From contig DAOUHE010000022.1 of assembly GCA_034428715.1 (NCBI GenBank), forward strand, positions 1-64,000: a DNA stretch of 64,000 nt, in the 5' to 3' direction. The position numbers were made by a program, and so were the translations under genes. The notes under the pieces are model-generated. The model ran no database searches. It had not been told where the DNA came from and worked only from the letters and a program-made list of their open reading frames with translations. Origin of the DNA: Io17-Chloro-G2 sp034428715. Its GTDB lineage: Bacteria > Chloroflexota > Dehalococcoidia > Lucifugimonadales > UBA3495. Of the stretch, positions 1 through 8,632 are shown piece after piece. Numbering within the stretch: position 1 is the stretch's first letter; every line of letters begins with the position of its first letter.

Positions 1-672
1 CTAGGCGAGGAACGAGGCCAGCCCTACATGGTCACCGAACTCATGGGCGGCGGCGACGTGGAAGGTCTGATCAAGGACGCCGACGGCCACCGGCTGCCGC
101 TGGAGCAGGCGATCGGTATCGCCGTTGAAACCTGCCGGGGCCTGGAGTTCGCCCACAGCCGAGGCATCGTCCACCGTGACTTGAAGCCGGGGAACGTTTG
201 GATCACTTCCGACGGCGTTGCCAAGATTGGCGACTTCGGCCTGGCGGTTGCTTTGGACCGCTCTCGTCTGACTACAGAGGGCATGATGGTAGGAACGGTT
301 TCCTACATGCCGCCGGAGCAGGCCGTGGGCGGCGAGGTAACGCCCCGGTCGGACCTTTACTCCCTGGGGGCCATGCTCTACGAGATGGTCACCGGCAGAC
401 CGCCTTTCTTAGGCGACGACTCGGTGGCCATCATAGGCCAGCATATCAACACACCGCCGGTTAGCCCCACCTGGCACAATGGAGACTGCCCACGACCCCT
501 AGAGGCGCTGATCATGCGTCTCCGGCGAAGGACCCGTTGGAACGGCCCCAGTCGGCCTCAGACGTATTGTCGGCACTGGACGGAATCGACCTTGCCAACA
601 GCGTGGAACAACCTGCGGCATCGGTTGACGATGCCCACGCACTGGACAGCCTGGCCGGTGGAGTGTTCGTAG
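1..672 (+). CDS. Serine/threonine protein kinase domain (5' part cut by window, 3' end frameshifted)
   Basis: The reading frame is open from base 1, so the N-terminus lies outside the window. The catalytic loop HRDLKPGN is at bases 172-195 and the magnesium-binding DFG at 232-240. They are followed by a PPEQ activation-loop segment and the GxPPF helix typical of bacterial Hanks-type kinases (PknB-like). After EALIMRL (about base 521) the frame turns into arginine-rich nonsense and stops at 670-672. The missing kinase end (LAKDPLERPQSASDVL-type) is found one frame away in the next entry. The two entries are therefore one kinase-AAA-TPR gene with a one-base deletion near 521-525. The kinase probably phosphorylates Ser/Thr in response to a signal sensed by the rest of the protein; the substrate is unknown. 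The family call is certain. Whether the break is real or a sequencing error is not. Confidence 0.88.
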   Translation, partial: LGEERGQPYMVTELMGGGDVEGLIKDADGHRLPLEQAIGIAVETCRGLEFAHSRGIVHRDLKPGNVWITSDGVAKIGDFGLAVALDRSRLTTEGMMVGTVSYMPPEQAVGGEVTPRSDLYSLGAMLYEMVTGRPPFLGDDSVAIIGQHINTPPVSPTWHNGDCPRPLEALIMRLRRRTRWNGPSRPQTYCRHWTESTLPTAWNNLRHRLTMPTHWTAWPVECS

Positions 673-3347
673 GGCGGCAGCGTGAGATGGGCGAGCTTAA
701 GGCGTGTTTGGAAGACGCTCTGTCTGGGCGTGGACGGCTGGTCACGCTGGTTGGCGAGCCCGGTATCGGCAAGACTCGGACGGCACAGGAATTGGCCACC
801 TATGCCGGGTTGAGGGGTGCCCAGGTGTTATGGGGACGAAGCTACGAAGAGCAGGGCGTGCCGCCCTATTGGCCCTGGGTGCAAGCTATCCGTTCTTACG
901 TAAGAGATCGAGACCCTGAGCAACTACGGTCGGAGATGGGCGCGGGCGCCGCCGACATCGCCGAGATGGTGTCCGACGTTCGAGAACGCCTGCCGGACCT
1001 TCAACCAGCAGCCCAGATGGAGCCGGAGCAAGCCCGGTTCCGCTTGTTCGACTCCATAGCTGCTTTCCTAAAAACGGCGTCGCAACGCCAACCCCTGGTG
1101 CTGGTATTGGACGACCTGCATTGGGCCGACCAGCCGTCGTTAATGTTGCTCCAGTTCGTGGCTCGGGAGTTGGGCGGAGCGCGCCTTTTGATCATCGGTA
1201 CCTACCGGGACATGGAGTTGTCCCGGCAACATCCACTGGCCGAAACACTTGGCGAATTGACCCGCGAGCGTTTGTTCCAGCGAGTGCTGTTGCGGGGGCT
1301 GACCCAGGAAGATGTTGGACGCTTCATCGAGATCGCGGCTGGCGTGACTCCGCCCTCGGCTTTGGTCAATTCCGTCTATACCCAGACCGAGGGCAATCCA
1401 CTTTTCGTCACAGAGGTGGTGCGGCTGTTGGTGCAGGAGGGGGAGTTAAGTGCCGAAAAGGTCCAGGAAACGGACTCCTGGACCATACGTATTCCCGAGG
1501 GAGTGCGGGAGGTGATCGGGAGGCGTCTGAATCGTCTCTCCCAACGTTGCAACGAAGCCCTGACCGTGGCCTCGATTCTCGGACGGGAGTTCACGATAGC
1601 CCAGTTGAGGCCGCTGGTCGAGGAGGTGACCGAAGACCAGTTATTTGAGGTTCTGGAGGAGGCGCTTGCAGCTCGGGTCATTGAAGAATTGCCTCAATCT
1701 GTGGGCCGGTACCAGTTCACCCACGCGCTGATCCAGGAGACCCTCACCGCCGAGCTGTCCCTGACCCGGCGTGTGCGCCTCCACGCCCGTATCGCCCAGG
1801 CCCTGGAAGATTTGTACGGAGACGACGCTGAGTCCCACGCAGCAGAGCTGGCTCACCATTTTGCCCAGGCCGAGGCCATGACCGGGGCTGACAAGCTGGT
1901 GCGCTATTCCCTGCTGGCCGGAGAGCGGGCGTTGGCCGCTAGGAACGTTCCCGCCACCGGAGCAAAATCGGCGCATGACGCCGAGACCGCCGCCCTCCTG
2001 TTTGGGTTGGGACGGGCTCAGGCTGCAACGCTACCAAGATTTCAGGGGAGCGAGGCCATCGCTACGTTGACCAGGGCTTTTGATTACTACGCTGATGTTG
2101 GAGATGTGGACCGGGCGGTGGCGGCGGCTGAGGCTCCCATCGGAACAACCCCAGGGCTAAAGGGATTGGCTCGATTACAATCGCGGGCTTTGGAGCTTGT
2201 TGCTCCGGGTTCACCTGCGGCGGGCCGCCTTTTACCCCTCTACGGCAGAGCTCTGGGTGTCGAGGAAGGAGACTATGAGGCTGCTCAACAAGCTTGGAAT
2301 CAGGCTCTTGAGATTGCCCAGCGTACCAACGATCCGTCCTTAGAGATGTGGACGCTAGCGTGGGCCGGAGGCGTGGCAGGGCTCCACCTTTACTCCGAAG
2401 TGGCGTTGAAGAACGGGCTTCATGTAATCCAGCTAGCCAATCGTCTGGGCGATCTCGCGGCTGAGGCGATGGGCCACGAATGGGCATCTCGTGCTCTTCT
2501 AGAAACAGGTCAACCTAGGGAAGCTGAGTTACACGCCAAATCTTTCCTTGAGCTTACAACACGGTTACGCCATCGCAGCCAACTTGACAATGCCACCGGC
2601 TGGAACACCATCGTAACCTACGTGCAGGGTGACTGGCGAGAGACTCGAAATTCCAGTGACAGGGGCCTCGAAATGACCCCAGGGGACCCACGTCACCTTT
2701 CAATCCGTGCGCTATTGGAGAATCAGCAGGGTGATTTCGCCCAGGGACAGAATTATTTGGATCAGTTGTTAGATTCATTAGGCGAGGCGGGTCCGCATAT
2801 TCAGGAATGGGCCAATTCGTATGTGGTGGAGCTCATAGCGCAGGTCGCGAGGATCACGGGGTCCATTGAGTGGTGTAATTACGCGGAACAGATCGCCAAT
2901 GAGGTCACTTCAGTATCCTCCCCAATTCCTCGATACGTCCGGATGACAACGATTGGGTTGGGCTTGATTGCCGTGCTGCGGAGCGACACCGAATCAGCTA
3001 AGGAACACTATGCGTTGCTAGGACTCGAACCGACCATCCGAATCGATTTTGAGTCCGGGTTAGCCATGGACCGAATGCTGGGCCTCCTGGCCCAGACCAT
3101 GGGTAACCTGGATCAAGCCTCGACTCATTTCGAGGACGCCCTGACCTTCTGCCGCAAGGCAGGCTACCGGCCAGAGTTGGCTTGGACATGCTGCGACTAC
3201 GCCGATGCCCTTCGTGAACGTAACGGCGAAGGTGACCGGGCCAAGGCTGTGTCCCGTCTGGACGAATCCCTAGCCATCTCCAGCGAGCTGGGGATGCGGC
3301 CATTGATGGAGCGGGTGCTGGCCCGGCGGGAGTTCCTGGGAGCGTGA
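537..3347 (+). CDS. AAA/STAND ATPase with TPR region, C-terminal part of the kinase fusion
   Basis: The first residues (ERPQSASDVLSALDG) are the end of the kinase domain, so the TTG at 537 is an artificial start caused by the upstream frameshift. The ATPase domain begins near residue 45 (FVGRQREMGELK). Walker A is GEPGIGKT near residue 77 and Walker B is LVLVLDDLHWAD near residue 190, followed by the LLIIGTYRD sensor strand. This is the AAA_16 predicted-ATPase module of MalT/STAND-type regulators. The second half is helical with TPR-like repeats ending in SRLDESLAISSELGM. No DNA-binding domain is visible at the C-terminus. In this family the ATPase/TPR part acts as a nucleotide-dependent signalling switch. 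There is a small irregular stretch (about residues 465-480) where the TPR start looks shortened. Confidence 0.85.
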   Translation: MERPQSASDVLSALDGIDLANSVEQPAASVDDAHALDSLAGGVFVGRQREMGELKACLEDALSGRGRLVTLVGEPGIGKTRTAQELATYAGLRGAQVLWGRSYEEQGVPPYWPWVQAIRSYVRDRDPEQLRSEMGAGAADIAEMVSDVRERLPDLQPAAQMEPEQARFRLFDSIAAFLKTASQRQPLVLVLDDLHWADQPSLMLLQFVARELGGARLLIIGTYRDMELSRQHPLAETLGELTRERLFQRVLLRGLTQEDVGRFIEIAAGVTPPSALVNSVYTQTEGNPLFVTEVVRLLVQEGELSAEKVQETDSWTIRIPEGVREVIGRRLNRLSQRCNEALTVASILGREFTIAQLRPLVEEVTEDQLFEVLEEALAARVIEELPQSVGRYQFTHALIQETLTAELSLTRRVRLHARIAQALEDLYGDDAESHAAELAHHFAQAEAMTGADKLVRYSLLAGERALAARNVPATGAKSAHDAETAALLFGLGRAQAATLPRFQGSEAIATLTRAFDYYADVGDVDRAVAAAEAPIGTTPGLKGLARLQSRALELVAPGSPAAGRLLPLYGRALGVEEGDYEAAQQAWNQALEIAQRTNDPSLEMWTLAWAGGVAGLHLYSEVALKNGLHVIQLANRLGDLAAEAMGHEWASRALLETGQPREAELHAKSFLELTTRLRHRSQLDNATGWNTIVTYVQGDWRETRNSSDRGLEMTPGDPRHLSIRALLENQQGDFAQGQNYLDQLLDSLGEAGPHIQEWANSYVVELIAQVARITGSIEWCNYAEQIANEVTSVSSPIPRYVRMTTIGLGLIAVLRSDTESAKEHYALLGLEPTIRIDFESGLAMDRMLGLLAQTMGNLDQASTHFEDALTFCRKAGYRPELAWTCCDYADALRERNGEGDRAKAVSRLDESLAISSELGMRPLMERVLARREFLGA

Positions 3348-3452
3348 TTGTCCTGCCGCCCGTTACGGCGGCGTCGCGGCCCCAGATGTTGGTCACCAGC
3401 CGCCCCGCTTGAATCAGCGGTAATAGCCCAAAGGTGGACTAAACAAAGGAAA

Positions 3453-3489
3453 GGTTGCGACTATCGCGAGACGATAGTAAAGTGCAACC
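3453..3489. promoter_or_regulatory. Nested inverted repeat ahead of a small DNA-binding gene
   Basis: An inner perfect 7-bp dyad ACTATCG/CGATAGT (3460-3466 and 3472-3478, 5-nt spacer) lies inside an outer 6-bp dyad GGTTGC/GCAACC (3453-3458 and 3484-3489). The outer arm ends one base before the ATG at 3491. It could be an operator for the encoded helix-turn-helix protein or a hairpin in the mRNA leader. The symmetry is seen directly; the role is inferred. Confidence 0.5.
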
Positions 3490-3490
3490 T

Positions 3491-3790
3491 ATGGTGGACT
3501 TGAAAATCTGGCTGCAGGACCAGGGGCTAGCTGTACGGGACCTTGCCATGGAACTGGATGTGCCGCTTAAGACGGCCCAAGATTGGGTATATCGCGGAGT
3601 AACCCCCTCTGCAGAGAACCAAACCAGGCTTACCGACTACATCTTTTCCAATTGTGCCCACCATTGGCAAATCGCCGCCGCGGACGGTCCAACCAGCGAA
3701 GGAGTGTGCCGGCGTTGTGGGCAACAAAAGCAGTTCATGAATTCAGGGGAACCTAGATCACCTTGGACACGGGGCCAAAAAACAACATGA
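3491..3790 (+). CDS. Small helix-turn-helix protein with zinc-ribbon-like C-terminus
   Basis: About 99 residues from the ATG at 3491. A frame extension to a TTG at 3455 runs through the inverted repeat and is less likely, although AAGGAAAGG precedes it. The N-terminal half (LKIWLQDQGLAVRDLAMELDV, then TAQDWVYRGVTPS) has the pattern of a Cro/XRE-like or MerR-like helix-turn-helix. The middle carries CAHHW and then CRRCG about 25 residues later, a plausible four-ligand zinc site. No catalytic motif is present. Because the gene is preceded by a nested dyad, autoregulation is a reasonable guess. I do not recognise a named family, and the last 20 residues look disordered. Confidence 0.6.
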   Translation: MVDLKIWLQDQGLAVRDLAMELDVPLKTAQDWVYRGVTPSAENQTRLTDYIFSNCAHHWQIAAADGPTSEGVCRRCGQQKQFMNSGEPRSPWTRGQKTT

Positions 3791-3809
3791 GTCAGCATGG
3801 GGTGTGATC

Positions 3810-4211
3810 ATGGTGGCGACCAAGACGATTGAACAAAGCGTGACTTTCAATGCCAGTCCCCACGATGTATACGAGGCCTTGATGGACTCGGAAAAGCACT
3901 CCCGCTTCTCCGGCGCCAAGGCCAGCATCAGCCGGGAGGTGGGCGGCTCGTTCACCGCTTATGACGGCGCGCTGAGCGGCACCATCCTCGAGTTGGTGCC
4001 CGATGTAAAGATCGTCCAAACTTGGCGCGGTTCCGATGATGGGTGGGTCCCGGGCCATTATTCCACGGCAACCTTTTCACTGGAGGCGGTGAACAGTGGA
4101 ACCCGGCTAACCTTCGTCCAAACCGGGGTTCCAGAACAGAGCTTTGAGCAAATCAGCCAGGGCTGGCATACCTACTACTGGCCTAAAATGAAACAGATGC
4201 TGGAATCGTGA
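3810..4211 (+). CDS. SRPBCC / AHSA1-domain protein
   Basis: About 133 residues with the START-like SRPBCC fold signature of the Aha1-like (activator of Hsp90 ATPase homologue) family. It opens with IEQSVTFNASPHDVYEALMDSEKHSRFSGA, continues through GGSFTAYDGALSGTILELVP and KIVQTWR, and ends with a helix carrying GWHTYYWPKMKQML. The fold forms a hydrophobic pocket. Bacterial members have varied or unknown ligands, so no substrate is assigned. The ATG at 3810 is preferred over the GTG at 3804 because GGGGTG lies just upstream of it. It is a single gene between the small regulator and the dehydrogenase. The family call is firm, the function is not. Confidence 0.8.
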   Translation: MVATKTIEQSVTFNASPHDVYEALMDSEKHSRFSGAKASISREVGGSFTAYDGALSGTILELVPDVKIVQTWRGSDDGWVPGHYSTATFSLEAVNSGTRLTFVQTGVPEQSFEQISQGWHTYYWPKMKQMLES

Positions 4212-4377
4212 CTAGCGATAAATTCTTGCCGGACCAAGAATCAGCGTACAGCTTTATTCTATCCGTGGCATGGTTCTGATGATGTCAACTTACTGCCCCA
4301 AGGCAGCCGAAGGGTGGCTATCAATTCCTGGCAGTGCGGGCCCAAAATAAACCCCACAGACTTTGGAGGTTCCGGGA

Positions 4378-5331
4378 ATGGGCTTCAAATTGGTGATCTG
4401 TCCTCCCAACTACCAGGAGGACTGGCCGGCGAAGCTAAAGGAAGCGGTTCCAGATATTGACGTCCATCTCTGCCCCTCGGTGGGCGAGGCCATGGAGGTG
4501 ATCGGCGACGCCGACGCCGCGTTTGGCGACATCGTGCCCGAGCTATTTGAGCGCGCTCAAAACCTAAAATGGATCGCTTGTCCCCAGGCCGGGCCCCGGG
4601 CCGGCTATTACCACCAGGCTTTGATAGAAAGCGAAGTGGTGGTGACCAATACCCGGGAGATCTACAACGACCACATCAGCGCCCACATAATGGCCTTCGT
4701 GCTGGCCTTCGCCAGGGGTCTCCAAGTCTATATACCGCAGCAGACCGCCGGCGTCTGGCGCCAAACCGATGCCGCATTGCACCTGCCGGAAGCAACCGCC
4801 GTCATCGTAGGCGTTGGGGGAATCGGCGCCGAGACCGCCAGGTTGTGCTCCGCCTTCGGCATGACGGTGCTGGGCGTGGACCCGCGCCTGACCACCCCGC
4901 CAGCCGGAGTCGCCGAACTGCACCGGCCCGATGCCCTTGATAGCGTCCTGCCCCGGGGTGATTTCGTCATCGTCACTGTGCCGGAGACGCCGGAGACCCA
5001 AGGAATGTTCAATGCCCAGAAATTCCGGCTGATGAAGGAACAAGCCTTCTTAATCAACATCGGCAGGGGAGCCACCATCGTATTGGACGATCTGGTTACC
5101 GCCTTACAGGAACACCAGATAGCCGGCGCCGGGCTGGACGTTTACCAGGTGGAACCGCTGCCCAGCGGCCACCCCCTGTGGACGATCCCCGGCGTGCTGC
5201 TAACGCCCCATGTGGCCGGGAACGGGCCTTACCTCCAGGAAAGGCGCACCGAGCTTTTCATCGACAACTGCAAGCGATTTGACGCCGGGTTGCCGTTGAC
5301 GAACGTGGTGGATAAGGCCAACTGGTTTTAG
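4378..5331 (+). CDS. D-2-hydroxyacid dehydrogenase family protein
   Basis: NAD(P)-dependent oxidoreductase of the D-isomer-specific 2-hydroxyacid dehydrogenase family, 317 residues. The split catalytic domain flanks a Rossmann domain with GVGGIGAETARLCSAFG near residue 143. The active-site Arg is in INIGRGATIV, the Glu in the VEPLP segment and the His in LTPHVAG, so all three catalytic residues are present. A TTG at 4363 is in frame, but the ATG at 4378 has GGAGG eight bases upstream and is chosen. Family members reduce 2-keto acids such as glyoxylate, hydroxypyruvate or phenylpyruvate; the substrate cannot be told here. A hairpin follows between this gene and the convergent gene downstream. 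Confidence 0.88.
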   Translation: MGFKLVICPPNYQEDWPAKLKEAVPDIDVHLCPSVGEAMEVIGDADAAFGDIVPELFERAQNLKWIACPQAGPRAGYYHQALIESEVVVTNTREIYNDHISAHIMAFVLAFARGLQVYIPQQTAGVWRQTDAALHLPEATAVIVGVGGIGAETARLCSAFGMTVLGVDPRLTTPPAGVAELHRPDALDSVLPRGDFVIVTVPETPETQGMFNAQKFRLMKEQAFLINIGRGATIVLDDLVTALQEHQIAGAGLDVYQVEPLPSGHPLWTIPGVLLTPHVAGNGPYLQERRTELFIDNCKRFDAGLPLTNVVDKANWF

Positions 5332-5428
5332 AGAGCATACTTCGAATATCAGCCCACCGCCCAGATTGCGTCATCTTCAAGAGGACTTCCAATTCCGAGA
5401 TGCATTATGGGCCTGGTATACGCCGAAA

Positions 5429-5454
5429 GCGCGGAAAGCCGCAGCTTTCCACGC
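5429..5454. terminator. Hairpin between convergent genes
   Basis: Two 11-nt arms (5429-5439 GCGCGGAAAGC and 5444-5454 GCTTTCCACGC) pair with one mismatch around a 4-nt loop. The hairpin lies between two converging genes. No clean T-run follows on either strand, so it may be a weak or factor-assisted terminator. Confidence 0.45.
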
Positions 5455-5500
5455 TGCTTAAATTCCTCCTCTTTGATTTGGTAAAGTGGCGACATACACT

Positions 5501-6304
5501 CTATGGGAAGTTATAGATCACCAAGTTACTTACTCGACAACTCGATTGCTCTACTGCCTGCAGCCGCGCCGTTACTCCCGATGCGCCACCGGACACCGTC
5601 TCACTAATGCTGGCGCCGCCGCTACCGTCCACTACGCCGGTGCCCAGCATCCTGGGATCACCGATTTCCACCGTCAGGCCAGGACATTCCGGAACATCGG
5701 TTGAGCCGGCTACCGTCCCCGCGACAAAGTGGACGGTTTCCCCCGGGCCACCTCCAGTAACATGTAGCGTATTGACCTCACCTGCCAACCCTGGCACCGG
5801 ACCGTTTAGCAATAGATCTCTAGTGACTTGATTAAAACCCACGGCATCTACGCCGTTTCCTAGGCTGACCATTTTGACGGACGCTATGTTGGGAGCCAAG
5901 AATTGAGATACATCCCCAGGCCCTTCAAATAACACATTTTCGTCGATGTCACGAATAACCGTGAACGCCGCTCCAGATCCGACGTAGTTGATATGTATCA
6001 GGTCCGTAACCGCGGGAAGCCCATCCAATTCAAAGGTTACAAGCACATTGGCGTTTGGATTATCATCAACAGCGAGACAGGTGCTGCAGGTTGCGTCGTC
6101 GATCATACGCATATCCACCCCATCGAATCGAATTCCCCATTCTAGCCACTCTGTCCCTAAAATCGCGTCGCCGTGGTTGAGGCTCTGGCCACTCGCCGTC
6201 CTATCAAACTCGATCAGAAAATCAAAAGCAGCATAAACCGCAAACGGCAAAAGGAATGTGCCAATCAACGAAATCAGTACAAGATAACGCTTGAAAACTA
6301 TCAT
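5501..6304 (-). CDS. Secreted protein of unknown function with signal peptide
   Basis: 267 residues. The N-terminus has two basic residues, a 17-residue hydrophobic core and an AVYA-A cleavage site near residue 25, so it should be exported by Sec. The mature part opens with FLIEFDRTASGQSLNHGDAILG..EWLEWGIRFDG. This resembles the beta-rich extracellular domains often found in PEP-CTERM-type exported proteins, but no PEP-CTERM tail is present. A CSTC pair (near residue 74) and two further Cys near residues 207 and 255 could form disulfides. The second half (about residues 170-250) is Gly/Val-rich and probably another beta domain. It stands alone between a dehydrogenase and a lyase. No catalytic motif was seen. 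Confidence 0.65.
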   Translation of the reverse strand: MIVFKRYLVLISLIGTFLLPFAVYAAFDFLIEFDRTASGQSLNHGDAILGTEWLEWGIRFDGVDMRMIDDATCSTCLAVDDNPNANVLVTFELDGLPAVTDLIHINYVGSGAAFTVIRDIDENVLFEGPGDVSQFLAPNIASVKMVSLGNGVDAVGFNQVTRDLLLNGPVPGLAGEVNTLHVTGGGPGETVHFVAGTVAGSTDVPECPGLTVEIGDPRMLGTGVVDGSGGASISETVSGGASGVTARLQAVEQSSCRVSNLVIYNFP

Positions 6305-6377
6305 GATATTCAGCCTATTTTAGCCGGCATTCTCCAGATCAACCAGGTATGCCACTCCAGGGAAACTGGCTACTCCC

Positions 6378-7238
6378 TTACCCCCGCAAAAACCGTTCCT
6401 GAAGCTGGATGAACTCGTCGGTGCGGTTGACCTGCCTCAGCAGTTCCGGGCTGGCTTCCCTGGGGGCCAGATCCTCGACGGCGCCGCCTTCCTTCAGGTG
6501 TTTGAAGCAATCGTAGATCGCCTGTATCGCCATCCCGAAAGACGGGTTGCCGGCCATCACTATCCTCACGCCGTTGGCGGCCATGAAGGCCAGGTCGTTC
6601 TTCATGTCATCGGGCGGGCTCAAAACCGTAAGGGGCAGCGGCGTCGCCCGGTGCACCGCCTCCAATTGGTCCCTGGTCCGCAGGCCGGCCAGTCTGATGG
6701 CCTCCACTCCGGTCTGGGAATAGGCATTTATCCGGTTTAAAGCCTCATCCAGGGGGAATTGGGTCAGGGCGGTGGTACGGGCGACGATGACGGTCGCCGG
6801 GTCATTACGCGCCGCCACCGCCGCTTCTAGCTTGCCCACCTGCTCCGCTTCAGAGTATAAGCCGGGCGCATCCTGGTTGAACCGCAACGGGGGAATTGCG
6901 TCCTCTATTTCGATGGCCGAGACCCCTGCGGCTTCCAACTCCTTGACCGAGCGGACCACGTTGACCGCGTTGCCGAACCCGTCCTCCCCGTCGTGCATTA
7001 AGCTCACGTCGGCGATACGGGTGATGCGCCGGCAAACGTCCACCAGGTCTGACATGTTGGTCAGCACGATGTCGGGAACGGCCAGGTTGGCAACCTTGTG
7101 CACCGACCCGGACAAAAAGCAGACCTCGTAATCCAGCATATGGGCGATGCGTGCCGACAACGGGTCGAAAATGTTGGCCGCCAGGGTGCAATCCGACCGG
7201 GATAATACGGTGCGGAACCGTGCGCGGGCAAGGGACAT
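6378..7238 (-). CDS. Isocitrate lyase/PEP mutase superfamily protein (oxaloacetate decarboxylase-like)
   Basis: 286 residues forming a TIM barrel of the ICL/PEPM superfamily. The magnesium-binding acidic strand reads SLMHDGEDGFGNAVNV near residue 80 and the following strand gives AIEIEDAIPP. The C-terminal part includes TVLSPP and VRIVMAGNPSFGMAIQA. The KKCGH motif of true isocitrate lyases is absent, and so is the EDKxxPK of methylisocitrate lyase. The best class is therefore the oxaloacetate decarboxylase / carboxyphosphonoenolpyruvate mutase-like branch, which cleaves or decarboxylates 2-oxo-diacids. The upstream region (7239-7440) is shared with the divergent RidA-like gene and would hold both promoters. 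Confidence 0.8.
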   Translation of the reverse strand: MSLARARFRTVLSRSDCTLAANIFDPLSARIAHMLDYEVCFLSGSVHKVANLAVPDIVLTNMSDLVDVCRRITRIADVSLMHDGEDGFGNAVNVVRSVKELEAAGVSAIEIEDAIPPLRFNQDAPGLYSEAEQVGKLEAAVAARNDPATVIVARTTALTQFPLDEALNRINAYSQTGVEAIRLAGLRTRDQLEAVHRATPLPLTVLSPPDDMKNDLAFMAANGVRIVMAGNPSFGMAIQAIYDCFKHLKEGGAVEDLAPREASPELLRQVNRTDEFIQLQERFLRG

Positions 7239-7440
7239 GATGGTTACCTCTTTTTATTTTGAATCAAGGCCCGTTTGAGCCGAGCACGATGTAAGTCTTA
7301 TACAAGTTGCCGCCAAGGTCAACATGATTCGGCCCTTTTGGGATAAGGCTCTAACCAAAAAATCCTGGGATTTCCCCGCAAGAGGGGTTAAACTACCCAG
7401 AAATAAACCCTGATCGACTCAACCCAGCGGGAGGTTTACA

Positions 7441-7821
7441 GTGGAGATCGAACGCAAGGATTATCCCGGATTGCCCCAACCGACCGGCGCGTTCCACCAT
7501 TCGGTGCGTTGGGGAAACCTGCTTTTCATCGCGGGCAGCACCGCCCGGGGAACGCCGGCTGAGACCGGCGACATCGCCGCCCAGACCGAGGTGATCCTGC
7601 AAAAGTTTCAAACGATCTTACAGGCCAACGGGGCCACGCTGGCCAACGTGGTCAAAGTGACCAGTTTTGTTACCGACCTGAGGGAAGCGCCGGCTTCGGG
7701 CGATGTCCGCCGCAAATATTTCGAAGGGGCCTTTCCCGCCAGCACCCAGGTCCAGGTGGCCGCTCTGGGCACTCCGGATATCAAGATCGAGATAGAGGCC
7801 ATCGCGGTCCTGCCGGACTAG
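7441..7821 (+). CDS. RidA family protein lacking the catalytic arginine
   Basis: 126 residues, the normal size for the YjgF/RidA trimeric fold. It starts at a GTG with GGGAGG eight bases upstream. Family marks include HSVRWGNLLFIAGSTARG near residue 21, LANVVKVTSFVTDL and the terminal IKIEIEAIAVLP. Active RidA enzymes hydrolyse reactive 2-imino acids using an arginine in the FPARS segment. Here that segment reads FPASTQV, with Ser at residue 101. The protein therefore belongs with the non-deaminating Rid branches, whose jobs are mostly unknown and often lie in catabolic pathways. It is followed by a hydrolase gene 58 bases on, in the same direction. Confidence 0.85.
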   Translation: MEIERKDYPGLPQPTGAFHHSVRWGNLLFIAGSTARGTPAETGDIAAQTEVILQKFQTILQANGATLANVVKVTSFVTDLREAPASGDVRRKYFEGAFPASTQVQVAALGTPDIKIEIEAIAVLPD

Positions 7822-7879
7822 CAACGGGCCACCAGCGTGATGCCACGCACGGCCAGAAAAACTCTTGAGGTGAAAAGCC

Positions 7880-8632
7880 ATGACCACATTTGAATGGGAT
7901 AATGAAGGTTCTGACGAAGGCCAGATCACCGAGCGTCAATTCGTGATATCTGGCGGCAAAAAGCCGGTCCCCGGAATAATATGGACCCCGGAGGCCGCCA
8001 AAGGTCCCCTGCCTCTCGTGTTATTCGGCCATGGCGGCAGTGGCCATAAGAGGGTGGCGCGGTCGTTGATGTTGGGACGCCGCCTGGCCGGCGTTTCCCA
8101 GTTTGCCATGGCCGCCATCGACGGACCCGCCCACGGCGACCGGAAAAATCCCGGAGATTTTGATCTGACATCGTCCATGAGCGAAGGAAGCGTCGATCAG
8201 GTGATCGATGGGATGGTGGAGGATTGGTGCGCCACGCTGGAACATCTAACGGGCTTGGATCTAATTGACGCCAGCCGGGTGGCTTACGCCGGTTTTTCCA
8301 TGGGCACCCGTTTTGGCATCCCCTTTGTGGCCGCGGCCGGAGACAGCCTTCGTTGCGCCGCCCTAGGCAAAAACGCCCTGGAGACTAAAGACCCATCCCG
8401 GGTCAGCGCCAGCGCCGGGCCCCGGTTCAAACGTGACGCCCCCAAAATCCGGATTCCAGTGCTGTTTCACATGCAATGGGACGATGAGTTGTTCGCCAGG
8501 GAGTCCCAATGCGCGCTGTTCGACTTGATAGCCTCGGAAGACAAGCGGTTGATCGCCTATCCCGGCCCCCACGGAACCTCAACGCCCGAGGCAGTGGACC
8601 AGTGGTGCCGGTTCATCGAGGACTATATTTAG
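7880..8632 (+). CDS. Alpha/beta hydrolase (dienelactone-hydrolase-like)
   Basis: 250 residues with the alpha/beta hydrolase order. The oxyanion strand is LVLFGHGGSGHKR near residue 50. The nucleophile elbow is VAYAGFSMGTRFG (Ser near residue 142). The acid lies in IPVLFHMQWDDELFARE and the histidine in YPGPHGTSTPEAVDQW. The GHGGSGHKR segment and an N-terminal beta extension recall the prolyl-oligopeptidase/dienelactone hydrolase groups. The substrate is unknown. Upstream CTTGAGGTG gives a plausible ribosome site for the ATG. It probably shares a transcript with the RidA-like gene before it. Confidence 0.8.
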   Translation: MTTFEWDNEGSDEGQITERQFVISGGKKPVPGIIWTPEAAKGPLPLVLFGHGGSGHKRVARSLMLGRRLAGVSQFAMAAIDGPAHGDRKNPGDFDLTSSMSEGSVDQVIDGMVEDWCATLEHLTGLDLIDASRVAYAGFSMGTRFGIPFVAAAGDSLRCAALGKNALETKDPSRVSASAGPRFKRDAPKIRIPVLFHMQWDDELFARESQCALFDLIASEDKRLIAYPGPHGTSTPEAVDQWCRFIEDYI

